A stretch of DNA of 64,000 bases, taken from contig JASANH010001708.1 of NCBI GenBank assembly GCA_030248295.1, forward strand, positions 1-64,000, read 5' to 3'. This document shows positions 44,180-55,835 of this stretch, in pieces (position 1 is the first letter of the stretch; the number at the start of each line of letters is the position of its first letter). The notes beneath the pieces were generated by a model. It made no database searches. It was given only the letters and a program-made list of their open reading frames with translations, and was not told the origin of the DNA. This DNA is from Mesodorylaimus sp. YZB2_4. Lineage: Eukaryota; Nematoda; Enoplea; Dorylaimida; Dorylaimidae. The translations under genes were made by a program, and so were the position numbers.

Positions 44180-46116
44180 TCATTGATATTTCCTTTTTCT
44201 CAACTTTATGGCTCCATAAAGAAAAGGATTTAGAACAGAATTCAAGACTATAAGAACATTTAAAAATTTCATACTGTCGACATTCTTCCTATAGCTGACA
44301 CTGTCAACAAATTGCCATAAGGCCAACGCATTGTATGGAGTCCAAAATAAGAGGTAAGCCGATATTAGCATGAAGCTAACCCGGAAAGTGTTATTCCTCA
44401 CTCGACTGATCTCGACTGGCATGAGATATACACGCAAGGATGCGTTGGTACTTTGCGATTCTTTCCTCGAATCCACGCCCACGATCAGACCAGGACTGCC
44501 GACGGAAATAGCTGATAATATCATTTCATTATTGGCACTGCCACTAAAACGTCTTCGAGCACTAAAATAAAGAGACACCATGGTATGCAAGACGTAATTC
44601 TATCTGTTGTTATTCTCGGTCTATTCACTCAGAGTATAAGTCGAGCGAGAATGCCTGTGACGTAGATTCAGGAAAAGTCTCTTATTTCTGTGTTTTCGCA
44701 TAGTTTTTCTTTTCGCCCAGATACCTGCTAGTGAGACGATATTGGGTGAAAATTGATATTAGGAATACTTGGCGCACGAAAACAAGAAAATATAGCCCTC
44801 TGCAATCGCCCTTTTCCTGTCTTTTGATTGATTGTAGCCAAAGAGTAAGCTCCTAGTTTAGAGGACCTGTTATTACGGACTTGACAAAATGTCAAGAGTG
44901 CACTTGGCGTAGGTGTCTTGCGTACTCTCGGAAATTATGAGGCTATAAAGGGAGAAATGACGTTCGAAAAGGTGTCTCAATTCATTTTCACTAAAGAGCA
45001 ATATCAAGTGTTCGATCATTGTGCAATGGATTGACCTTTTATGACACTCCTTTTTCCTTATTACTGAGGCATGGCTAGTGTTTCCGGGTGCATACCCGTA
45101 TTTTGCGAGTATTCAGGCAAATAGGAGCGCATGCCGAGGAATGACCTCATTCGTGCATGAACAGGTGACAAAAAGGCGATAAAAATGAATTACCTATCTA
45201 GTGACTGGCGTTTTCCGATTCCATCTTGAAGGGGTACGTTGTCCATACCATCGCTCCATTCCCGTTCGTATTGTGCACTTAGCGCTCGACGTCGTTTCGT
45301 TTCGATAAGATATAAAAACAAGAGCACGAACGAGTAGCAAATTATGATAAGCGTTGCTGGTATCCAGAAAACGAGCAGGACATGAAGGAGGTCGTAAGTG
45401 AATTGGCTAACGGCTGGTACCCACGTTTGTCCCGATGGACCAGTGTTTCGATTAGGGCTTATTAGATTGAGGAGCCAAGACAAACGTTCTTTATGCGCGT
45501 GCATAGCATAGATAGTTGTGCACTGCTTCCAGTTACTTCTAGTCAGTGGGTAAGGAGTATATAATCGCCAGACGTAAAGTTGAGGCGAATTAATAAGAAT
45601 CGCTGATATCCAAGCCACGGCCAGGCAAATCTTGACGTACCATACTGTACGCCGTTTGAACCGTCTTTTGTACCAATGACTGCTGTTCAAGACAGTAAGT
45701 AGTCTGTCTACGGCTACAGCTACTATCAAATTTGAAGAAGCTTGGAATGCTGTCGAACTGAGGAATTTGACCACCTTGCACAGTGCTTCGCCTCCACGCC
45801 ATTCGTACGTGACTTGCCAACACACCTGCGCCGTAACGTAGATGAACAAGACCATCAGATCGCTCATGTTCAAATGTAATTTTATTAAATTCAGTCGCCC
45901 ATGACGCCCGACTGAACGTTGTCGCAACAGACGCGTCAACGATGCCAAATTGATGGGTGCGCCAACACAAAACATAAGGAGTAATAGACCCAGTTGCACC
46001 CGATCAGACGTCAGTGGTTTGGGTGGGTTAAAGTAATTTGACGACAAGAAACTTCCATTATTCCCAAATCCGTAAGACGTCGCATTTGCCAAATTATTTT
46101 TCACCAGCTGACTCAT
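44180..46116 (-). CDS. Neuropeptide GPCR, GnRH/AKH/corazonin-receptor-like, two exons
   Basis: Exons 46116-45194 and 44561-44180, joined GATAG|GTAATT ... TTTTAG|TGC in phase, give 434 aa. N-glycosylation sites occur before TM1 (LGLLLLMFCVGAPINLASL). TM2 is HLNMSDLMVLFIYVTAQVCW, TM3 reads VKFLSSTAFQASSNLIVAVAV followed by DRLLTV in place of DRY, TM5 is LLHVLLVFWIPATLIIICYS, TM6 is FMLISAYLLFWTPYNALAL and TM7 ends in LNSVLNPFLYG. TM2 followed by CW..TYEWRGGEALC is typical of GnRH-receptor relatives, especially nematode GNRR-type. Such receptors bind amidated peptides and usually couple to Gq. The 632-bp intron splits the gene in the third intracellular loop. Confidence 0.9.
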
Positions 46117-49100
46117 AGCTTCTATCTAAAAATGTGGCTTCTATAAAAAAAGTCAACGTTAGACGAGTGCAAGTTGAGACTTTGCTTGCCCTTCGTCGTA
46201 AGTGGACCTTCAGCCCCGATCTCATGCTTAGCTAATGCCCATCTTTATGTCCAACAGGGAGGAAGAAAATCGAATCTTTTGACGCGTAGCTTTCACACAC
46301 GGCCAATTCAGGCCTGGCTACCCGGACGACAGCATAATGCCCAGTTTATTTGATGTTTTGCTGAGCTATATTTAGCTGCTAAGCGAGAACATGCTCGTAG
46401 ATATCACTTAAACTGGAATTTCCCCACTTACGTCCGATATCATGGATTGGTATTATTGGAGGAAGAATGGGGCATGGCTCGGAGTATCACATGATGTTTG
46501 CCTTCTAGGCACTTCTGGGAACTATTACCAGAAGAACTTATGGCAAAATTGATCAAAGCGAGGTCGAAAATACAGATTGAGACCTACGTGCACGCGAATC
46601 ATGGGGGAACCTTTGACTCCTAGCTTGGCTAGCTAAAGCCAGCTATTTCTTTAAGCTTGACCAGGAAAACAGAAATTTAACAAGGAGCAAACAAAATCAC
46701 GCTCTAAGCAAGTTTCATCTTCAATTGCAAAAATAATCCCCATCTCTGACAACTCTGAATAAAGAATGTAATAGGGAAAAGCCTAATGAGTGAACTCGCG
46801 ATCTAGAAAACAACACAACTGACGTCTGTCGTGTCTTGGCAACCACATCGAGAATGGTTGAGGCGTATAGAATTAGAAAAATGCGGCCCGCCACTAGCCT
46901 AGTTCGCTAGCTTTCGTATTGGAAAAGATTATGCTTGCGGAACGGATAAGGATAAGTCCTACCCTCCTTGGACCAGATAGCCGAGGGCTTGTTGAGCATA
47001 AAACTTGTTGACACGTCTTATTATCCCATAGCTAATAAGCGTCAAATGATGCGTACGACATGTGATTGAGGACATGGCGAACAAGTTTTTGTGAGCAAAA
47101 TTGACACCAAAGTAAGGCACAGAAAAAGCAAACTGAGGGCATCCATCGCCGAGGGAAGAAAATTTCAGCTCCGTTAGTCCCGAGCAAAAGAGCATTGGCG
47201 CCAAGAATCGCCTGAAAGACTTTAATGATGTCTGCATTCATTGAATCCCATACACGGAGGCTGTGGGCACTTGTTAACTTTGAACGCTTTAAAAAGGCAA
47301 AGAGAAGCGGCAAGGGTCCTGTCAGAATGGGTCTAGTTCCGATGTTGCAGAGCGCAGCGGATGTTAGGCGCAACTGCTCGATCTTACAGTCACTAACGTA
47401 AGAGCAAAGGTTCAGGCGCGTGACTAAAAAGGAAGGGGGTCGGAGTTAGGCGTGAAAGGTAAGTCACTAACAAGTCGCAGCAGACCCCAAGAAGACTATG
47501 CCCATAGTCCGAGACATTGAACACAGTGCTGGTCATATGGCTGCCTAAACATAGTCTTGCGACCCGGACTGCGTTCTAGCCTTGGAACAGATGAAAACTA
47601 GCTCTTCAAAAAATTAATGTGACTCGCTGGTCAGCCAATCTCTTTTTTGCATGTTTGGAACTAGCAGCCTTGATTAATTTTATAGGCCTTCTAGTTTTTC
47701 AGCTAATCTGTCAATATCTCCTTGTTTTCGCCCGCTGTTTCTACACAAAGCATTAGCTGGCGGAGCACGAACCATACTTGGTTAAAACCTACAAGGCATC
47801 TGTGAGAACGTATAGAGTTGGAACAGCAGGCACTTTCTGTAAGTTTGCAACTTTTGCTTATGACACCTTTCTTGTGGTGCAACCATTATGTGGACGGTTT
47901 GAAACTTACGCGCATCACTACTATCATGACTCTAGGACTCATTGTCAGGTGCAATAGTTGTTTACCTCATGAAACATGCCTCGCTCAGGTCTCTGTGATA
48001 AGTTATGACCACGACTCCCCTAATGACGCATGAAATGACTTTCAATGGCTTCACTCGATAATAAAGTCCTAGGATAAGGGGGTCGATACATTATTTCCAT
48101 AGTGCAAATCTATATCAAATCGTATTCTTCTCTAAGAAAATGGAAAGATCATATCCGTCACAAGCACAAAAAGGAAGGAAGAAGCCTGCACTGTTTCGAC
48201 GAGCATCTTTTCTAATTTTGAAACCCCGTTCTCGTCTTCTCATCGAAGCCCTGTGCACTACTTTCCAGATTCAACGCAATATTATAGCCTCGAGCTACAA
48301 TGCAACAAAAGGCTCATTTCAATGACGTCTTATACATTCCTATGCAGGGGTGCTTGAGTATGACGGCTTGATATCGGTTACATGAAGACGGAGCAGCAGT
48401 CTAATGTGTTATATGGAACCATGCACAGGAACAGTGTCGTATGCTCCATAGGAAATTCCCCAGTCACCTGTTGGCCTGGATAAGTGTCGATTAGACGACT
48501 GGGAGGTTGAACCTGTTTCAGCGTATACGGTCACGATTTTTGTATTTGCACGCGCTAGAGCGTAGCCTTGTCGGACGCTAGTCTCATTTTGGCTGCCGGC
48601 AGTCGTTCATTGTAGCATGTACAATGGTCATATATGGCAGGGGTTGAAGGAAGGTGTGTTTTCACATATGGCCACTTGTGTCCATTGGACTAGCTTATTG
48701 TTCTTTTGAACAGCTCGTGACATATTGCGGCCATTTCTCATCTTTTTACAGAACGTTTCATGGACAGGTAGGAGTGATGGGATTGAGGGATTCGGTTGCT
48801 CGGATGAGCCTCAATTGAATCGACCAGATTAAGCAATCATACTCCATCTGTAGAGTCTCGATTTTTCCTCATTTAGCTATTTTAACCCCCGCCTGTCCTG
48901 GTCTCAATAATTAGCTGGCATTGTCGTTCCCCCTGAGAACTGGTTTTGTCAAATGTATTGCCCCAAATCAGTGCTTGGCTATATCTGGTTTTTCCATACT
49001 AGGTGCAGTATGCACGCAGTAATTCTCTAGCTGGCCTATGCCATACGAGGGTCGTCAGATTTTCTTGATACTGCTTCCAGACCTGCTTGCATCGCTTATT

Positions 49101-50274
49101 TTAAAATCAGGCGGCAGCTAAAAGATGATTCTGGATGATATATTCCGAAAAAGACTGGTTTTACTGCAATGACATAGTTGAATTCAAGTAATCAAAAGCT
49201 GGAACTCCCTCGTTTGTACCAAGGCAAGTTTTTTCCAATTTTTTGTTTTTTGCGTCAGTGGAGTCAACTTTTTTGTGCATTTTTGCATAGGAGGTAATTG
49301 ATTTTTTGACTAGCAGGGATAGTCAGGTCAGATTTTGCTCTCATGTACGTGAGATTAATTTTTCCTGTGAGTCTTCTGATGAAACTATCCGAGCGAGATG
49401 GTCATATAAATTCAGTGGCATCCTTTAGCTCGCGTAAGCCCCTTAAATTAATTCCCAAATGGAGGGCAAGTCTGCACTGAGGCCCTGCGGATGCAAACTC
49501 TGCAAGATGAAGAGGAGGCACATAGACTGTGACCAGGTTTGAAGGCTGAGCATGCATAGAGGAGCGGTTTGTAATAGAAACTTGGGTGCTTGCTTTTTGC
49601 AGAGTAGGCCCTTTGGAATGCGGCGGCAAAATTTTTTCTCAAAGACTAGCTTCAATAAAGCTAAAAGCTGAAAGTATTGCTCAACCTTTCAGACATTCAG
49701 GATACTGCGTTGTAGGAGATACATAAAACCTCGGCATTTTTATCGTCTAGTGTAGGTTTTGGCTGGTGTTCCAAAATAGCCATTAGAAAAGGTGATAACA
49801 AGAGCGTAAAAGGTCAATTAAATGGTTGGCTTTTGCTGGAGCTCTAGAATGCAGAGTGGCTTTGCCTGCACTGGTTCTGTATCGCGCGCTGTCTATTGTT
49901 TTGACTACCCTTCCCTACCTGTCGCAGGTGTAGCCTCAGCTACTGTATTGTACTGTACGAGTATTTGCGCCCCTCAAAAAATCAGTCAAACGCAACTGGA
50001 CTGTGTATTTGAGTCCCTCCGATCCCCAATTCAAGATCACTCTGGTTCTCTAGCGCCTAGGATTGCTAGCCACTCGCGTTTCTTCTCTTTGCTACCTACT
50101 GTAGATCGCAGAATATTCGCAATGACCATCGCTGATTCTGTCAAGTTATCGCTTACTCACTCATACATACTGAGCTCCTTTGTGAGATGCGTTTTCGTTC
50201 CATAAAATCTATCTCAGTTGGCAAAAGCTGATCTCGGCTAGCCGTAAACCAGTTTACTTTTTCAGACGAAAACC
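46117..50274. other. Intergenic, 4.2 kb without a recognised gene
   Basis: Minus-strand frames at 46959-47373 and plus-strand frames at 47818-48033 and 49822-50205 show no family features. An acceptor-like TTTTTCAG ends nine bases before the transporter ATG at 50275, so a 5' UTR exon probably lies in this stretch. Confidence 0.5.
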
Positions 50275-53200
50275 ATGGCCGCAAGACTGAAAGAGAAGCT
50301 CCCTGGTCCTTTTCGAAACTTCTTCAAACGCCTTTTTCATACCAAGTCAGTGGACGAACTAGAAGGCGATTCGGACAACAAGACCATGAAGAAATCGTTG
50401 ACAGCTTTTGACATCACACTGCTCGGAATCGGTGCCATTATTGGAGCTGGTATTTTCGTTTTGACTGGTCAAGCTGCTGGCAAGAACGCAGGGCCCGCTA
50501 TTGTCATCTCGTTTCTTATCGCGGGCATTGCGGCTGGATTGGCAGCCCTGTGCTACGCCGAAATGGCGTCCATGTTACCGGTAAGGAAATAACACCCATT
50601 TTTAGCATGATCGAAACCACCGCGAAGCAATTTCCCGCATGCTGCAAAATGTACCCATAGAGAAGCGTCCCATCCACTTTACCCTGTTTGGTGCCCAACG
50701 GTCGAGTCTTTACCAGATAACAGAACATGCGATATACAGTATTCAGATGCAAAATGTGGGTGGGACAGCGGGGTATTTGCAATCGGAAGAAACAAAGTTT
50801 ACTGCTTTTCCAGGTTTCGATGTGAGCTTTTCCCTAACCTTGTTTTTAACTGCATTATGCACAGCGATGCATGAAATATCACACGAGCCCAGCAACAGAT
50901 AAAAGTTACTGAACGACCTTTGCTCTGAGATTGATCCCATCATTAAATTCACATTATATCCGCACGCACCATTTTGAAAACGTTGTTTTGCATCATAGCG
51001 CCTTGTCAAGCGAAAGCAACAACAGCGGCGTGACCTTCAAGGAGACAATATTAGCACTGCTTACGACATTCGCGATTGGAACGGGTAACAAGGAACTTGT
51101 GTAACTTAGTGGGTCTATAGCTCCTTGGCATCCTAAGAAGGAGCTACGTGCGCGAAGAGAAACATAAGACCATTTTTCCCCATGTTATTCGATGGGGAAA
51201 CTGTATCTTCAAACACCAGTAAAGCAAGCATTGTTCAGATGCAGTAGGTTCCTGCTCTTCCCATCTTGATAATTTCTTGCTAAGATTACATGAAACTTGG
51301 ACGGCGATGATTTTCTTACTCAGACTAAGAAAGCATGAACTCTTGGCAAAATCGAACAATCTTTTTAGTAGCTGTACAGTAGGTCTAGCAAGAATCCTAG
51401 TCAGGCTTGGTGAGTTTTCTAGCAAGTTCTAGATAAAATTTTACAGAAATGGGGAAAAGGAGGTTTGTATTGCCATTTACAGCCGAACTAGTTTATAATA
51501 TCAATTGAAAATCAAGACATGAATTCAAGCCGACCGTGTAAGTACAGTACATACAGTGGTTGACTTGAATGCACATTTTGCAGTATGGGTCACCCTACTG
51601 TTAGTATTCTAAATGTAAATCAACATGGTGGGTGGCCTGGTGGGTTAGGCGTCTGCCTCTCACACCAGGTGCGCAGTTACGGGCGAGTGTTTGACTCGCG
51701 GGCTGGTAAATCATTTCGTATAACATGGGTCCCTTCACCCTCGAGTGCGCATAAGCGTTTGGTGATGTGGTAAAACATGAACATGAACACCGAGGGGCGC
51801 AGGTTTGATTTCTGCTCAGGGACGTTTTGATTAAAGACGTATTTCAATTCTGGGCCTATTTGTACTCGAAGTTTGAGGTACATAGCGGGGTGTGATAGTG
51901 GACTTCAATTATAAGAAACACTGTTTCTGCTGGTGCAGCTCTTATTTTAGAAGGTTATTTGTAGGTGTCATCATCAAAATTGACTGAATTTCTGAGTCAA
52001 GCAGCCCGCTGCATGCATAGGGCGTCTACCTGGCATACAGTGCACATATGTATACTGATATGGCGCCTGCATATTTTAGATCGCAGGCAGTGCCTACACC
52101 TATTCGTACGCTACGATGGGCGAGCTGTTAGCTTGGACGATCGGGTGGGACCTAATTCTGGAATATCTGGTCGGCTCGGCTACAGTGAGCGTCAGTTGGT
52201 CGTCGTATGTCGTTGCATTTTTGGACGACGTGGGTGCGGGCTCGATAGTCCATCGTGAGTGGGCGACAGCACCGTTCGCATTCAATGACACTACAAATAC
52301 GTTTTCGACCACGGGAGCCTATATCAACGCTCCAGCCGTAGTTATCGTGCTTCTAATCACAGTTCTGCTCGTGGTCGGTATCAAAGAGTCGGCTCGTTTG
52401 AATGCACTGGCCGTCTTCATCAAGGTTACTGTCGTTCTGATCGTCATTTTTGGATCGATCAAGTGGATCGATCCGAGTAATTGGCATCCGTTCGTACCGC
52501 CCCCAGGTGACAGTTTCGGTCGATTTGGAGTTGGGGGCATTTTTCAGGCCACAACAATGTGCTTCTTCGCCTATATCGGTTTCGACGCAGTCTCGACTAC
52601 AGCGCAAGAATGCAAGAATCCGCAACGTGATCTGCCGATAGGTGCGTGCTTCATCGTTTACACTTGGGCTGGCTAGCTGACAGTTGATTTTTTAGGTATC
52701 CTAGCCTCATTACTGATATCTACTGTTCTGTACATGGCCGTGTGCCTGTGCCTAACTGGCTTGATACCGTACGAGTTGATGGAAAATGTGGCACACCCGT
52801 TGGCCAAAGCAGCTGAACACGTCGGCCAGTATTGGTTGGCCATTGTGTCAGAAGTCGGCGCCGTCTTTGGCCTGCTGTCAGTCATGATCGTCATGTTGAT
52901 GGGGCAGCCTCGAGTGTTCTACTCGATGTCTCAGGACGGCCTCTTACCCCCTTGCTTTGCTCGTTTGCACCCTCGTTTTGGTACACCCGTATTCCCAACC
53001 ATTCTTACTGGTGTCTTATGCGCTACCTTGGGAGGACTCTTGCCCATAAGCGTCCTGGGTGAACTGACCAGTGTTGGAACCTTACTGGCTTTCCTATTGG
53101 TCAGTTTGGGGGTCATGATCTTACGTATAACGAGGCCAGATTTGCCAAGAAAATTTCGGGTTCCTTTTGGTCCATATGTCATACCCCTGCTTAGCGCCGC

Positions 53201-53600
53201 CTGCTCCCTGACCCTAATCTGTGTCTCGACCGTACAAACGATCATTCGTCTGTTTGTATGGATGGCGATCGGGTACATAATCTACTTTGCATATGGGATT
53301 CGCAATTCCAAATTACGAAAGAAACGAAGAGAAGCTGCTCGATCGATGGCCGGAGATAATATGGAAATGAAACAGACAACTTCTCCTCCCCCCGGGCCGC
53401 CACCTTATGACGAGGTCGGTGAAGAGCGCCCGCATCGAGTTGTCCCAACTGATGGCCCTCACCACGAAGCCAAGAGTGCGTGGACGACTGGTGCTCACAT
53501 CACCACAATTGCTGTTGGAGATATCGACCCCAAAGTGAACAGCAGCAGACACAATGATATCAGTGGTCGCAGGAATTCAACATTGCTTCGCACAGAATAA
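50275..53600 (+). CDS. Amino-acid permease of the APC superfamily, YfnA-like (SLC7/CAT family)
   Basis: Exons 50275-50580, 52080-52641 and 52696-53600 join in phase (CCG|GTAAGG ... ATTTTAG|ATC; ATAG|GTGCGT ... TTTTTAG|GTATC), giving 590 aa with about 12 membrane helices. The first helix carries DITLLGIGAIIGAGIFVLTG, with the GAGIF unwound-helix substrate site. The second exon starts AGSAYTYSYATMGELLAWTI. Later come CFFAYIGFDAVSTTAQECKN, GQPRVFYSMSQDGLLPPCF, HPRFGTPVFPTILTGV and TRPDLPRKFRVPF. These blocks follow bacterial YfnA-type permeases closely and differ from the 14-helix animal CATs. The hydrophilic tail of about 110 aa is proline-rich (SPPPGPPPYDE, with a PPPY WW-binding site). A cationic or neutral amino-acid transporter of the plasma membrane is likely. 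AATAAA lies at 53693-53698. Confidence 0.92.
51627..51790 (+). mobile_element. tRNA-derived SINE, family 1, copy 3, in intron 1 of the permease gene
   Basis: GGTGGCCTGGTGGGTTAGGC, CTGCCTCTCACACCAGG, the B-box GTTTGACTC (one change from consensus), the shared body and a two-unit ATGAAC tail are present. It ties the permease gene to this host genome. Confidence 0.82.
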
Positions 53601-53739
53601 AGTGCATGACCCTACAACCAAGCACATCGCTTGGTTCAAATGAGGCAATACACACACGATTGCCACAGCAGCACGTTATTCCAGTGTGTTCGAATAAATG
53701 CTATTTCTAGTATCACTACCCTGGCACAAAACTATCGGT

Positions 53740-53985
53740 TGAGTCGAGTCTTCTGTTTGTCTTCACTCCTGCTGAGATCACTCTCAATAGACGTCAAGGC
53801 CACATAGAGCACGCGAGAAATCTTGGGTTGGCGTAGCTGACGATGTATAGACGTGTAGGTGGCGCTGGCAAAGACATCTTTATACCTCCTGCGGACTATC
53901 CAATTGTTTGATGTGACTGGGACAAGGACTCCTGTTGCCACATTTGTTAGACAGCTCCAGAAGATTCCGTGTCCGTTCACTTTTA
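53740..53985 (+). repeat. Dispersed repeat, family 5, partial copy
   Basis: CTCCTGCTGAGATCACTCTC, GACGTCAAGGCCAC, AAAGACATCTTT and GGGACAAGGACTC occur in the same order as in the copies at 59080-59480 and, reversed, 60650-61090. Confidence 0.65.
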
Positions 53986-54344
53986 CGTACGTACGTACAT
54001 ACGTTTACGATGCCGCAAAACAATGAAACATATACTGTAGTAATTTCGAAGGAAAACAAGGACTCCTTCGCAGATCATGTAGTCGATTGTTCGCGCAGTG
54101 AAAAGTTGATTCGCTGAGTTACACGTTGATTTGCTTAACACAGTAAATTTTGAGAGAACTGTCAGAACATTCGATTCACGGAAAACAAGGGTTCTCAATC
54201 TACCTCACACTCTCACTGCCTACTCTATCACATCATCACTCATACTAAGACCAGCAGGGGCGCTTTACGTTCAGTGCCTCCGCTCGTGTTCGTGATGGAT
54301 CATGATTACTCATAGTAGGTCTTACAAGGGAACATGGCCATCTG

Positions 54345-54460
54345 TAAATAAACTTGACGAAACCAAAAAATTGTATTTGTTCTTCGGTGCAAAAGAATCG
54401 CAGCAAAAGGCTGAATCGCTGTATCAGTTGGTCAGACGCGTCTGATATTTTAAGTAGTTT
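54345..54460 (+). repeat. Single arm related to the foldback element at 38036
   Basis: AACTTGACGAAACCAAAAAA, TTGTATTTGTTC, GGTGCAAAAGAA and GTTGGTCAGACGCGTCTGAT match the reverse complement of the right half of the 38-kb foldback in order. Confidence 0.6.
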
Positions 54461-54639
54461 TTAGTAGCGGTATACTGAAAAATTGAAACTATTTTTTCCA
54501 GCCAGCTGATTGACATTCTATTTTTCGAATCTAACAGACAGCGCGACAGCAAGCGATGAAACTCCTTGGGGGGGGGGGGGGGGTTGATAAATCTACTTTT
54601 TTATGGCAGTTTCTGCAGCATTTGTGGTGGCCTGCTGAT

Positions 54640-54800
54640 GTGACCCTCTGCCGGCGGGCCTTGGTGAGTCGGCGAGGTGATTTACACTCTACCCCTGGCT
54701 GGGAGACTTCAACCCCTCGGGTCGATGATTCAGACGGGCATAGTCGTAAGACTTGCCTACTCCAGTCGGAGTTTTTATCCCGCCGACCGACTTCGGCGGG
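54640..54800 (+). repeat. Dispersed repeat, family 4, copy 4
   Basis: GGGCCTTGGTGAGTCGGCGA, CCCCTGGCTGGGAGACTTCA, ACCCCTCGGGTCGATGATTC and CATAGTCGTAAGACTTGCCT follow the family order. A further GCCGACCGACTTCGGCGG hairpin follows. Confidence 0.65.
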
Positions 54801-55835
54801 TCACACTCTCTCGTGCGCCTTCTCAGCATGGGTGCATTGGTTGAGCGGTTGAATGGCCATCCGTAAATTACTTCGTGCGAAACGTGCCTCTGGGATTTCT
54901 GTTCTAGCCTTGCACTAAGGAATAAATATATCTCAACTTCCTCTAAATTACTGACCGTTTCGAATCCATTCTATAGAAAACGGCCCTTGGCCATAAAAAT
55001 GTTTAGGACTAAGCTCGGACAAAGCTGTCCGAGCCCCGCAGCATTCTTAATATTTGCCAAAATGGTGTTTAGGCCTACTTATAAAAATAATCTGTCCTCG
55101 CTGGTAAAGCTACGCTTTGTCAACTTTAAGTGCTCCATTTATCACTTTTGTGTGAGAGATAATACTGTCTCGAGATATTTCTAGAATGTGCGGTGTCCCT
55201 GTGCGGTGCGGGTGGTTTGAGCCTGCTTACAGCTCAATGCCGCCTTCACTTCGATCATACTCGTACAACAATTAGGGTATATACTTGACGAGAACGCAAA
55301 GGTCTAGCACCCGACTCAACGTTTTCATGGACGTTCGCCCACTACGTACTGTACCGTACATGCTGTAGGTCATATTAGGTATGAAATCAAATTAAACTGC
55401 ATACAATGGCGCGATGTACATTCTCTCGTCAAAAGGAATACCTATTCGCAGTAGAGTATGTAGCATATGGTTCATGATGCTCCATAGGCAGTAATTCTAC
55501 GATTTTTACATTTGAACTATGCTCTTTACGAGTTGGCGGATGGCTTCTTTTTTCAAAGACAGAGTAAAAACCTATGCATGAGGGTCAACAATGGTCGACT
55601 TTACTGTACTTGCACGAGACAACCAGCTCCTACAAGACGTTTCAAGTTAACCATCGAGCCGATGGAGTATCTTGATCATAAAAAAACAAGGGCATTCAAA
55701 GCAACTGGCCGCAAGAATAGCCACAGGCGGCAGACATACCGTGATCACGATTGCACACACAAACGCTGAGAAATCATATGTCATCATGCACAGGCTGATT
55801 CTGATTTCTGCGGTACTGATGGTGAAGCAGCAATT

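Larger units (their letters stand above)
53601..55835. other. Intergenic, repeats only
   Basis: The stretch contains a copy of the family-5 repeat (53740-53985), one arm of the 38-kb foldback family (about 54345-54460), a run of about 15 G at 54569, and a family-4 copy (about 54640-54800). No gene was recognised. Confidence 0.5.

Noticed and set aside
46959..47373. Overlapping minus-strand frames, 92 and 113 codons
   Set aside because: Hydrophobic words suggested a receptor fragment, but I could not align them to any GPCR in the window or to a family pattern.
49822..50205. 127-codon plus-strand frame just upstream of the permease
   Set aside because: No transporter or other domain; composition looks random, and an acceptor-like site next to the permease ATG suggests 5' UTR instead.
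50275..53600. Bacterial contamination as the source of the permease
   Set aside because: Two GT-AG introns, a host SINE in the first and host genes on both sides argue against it.
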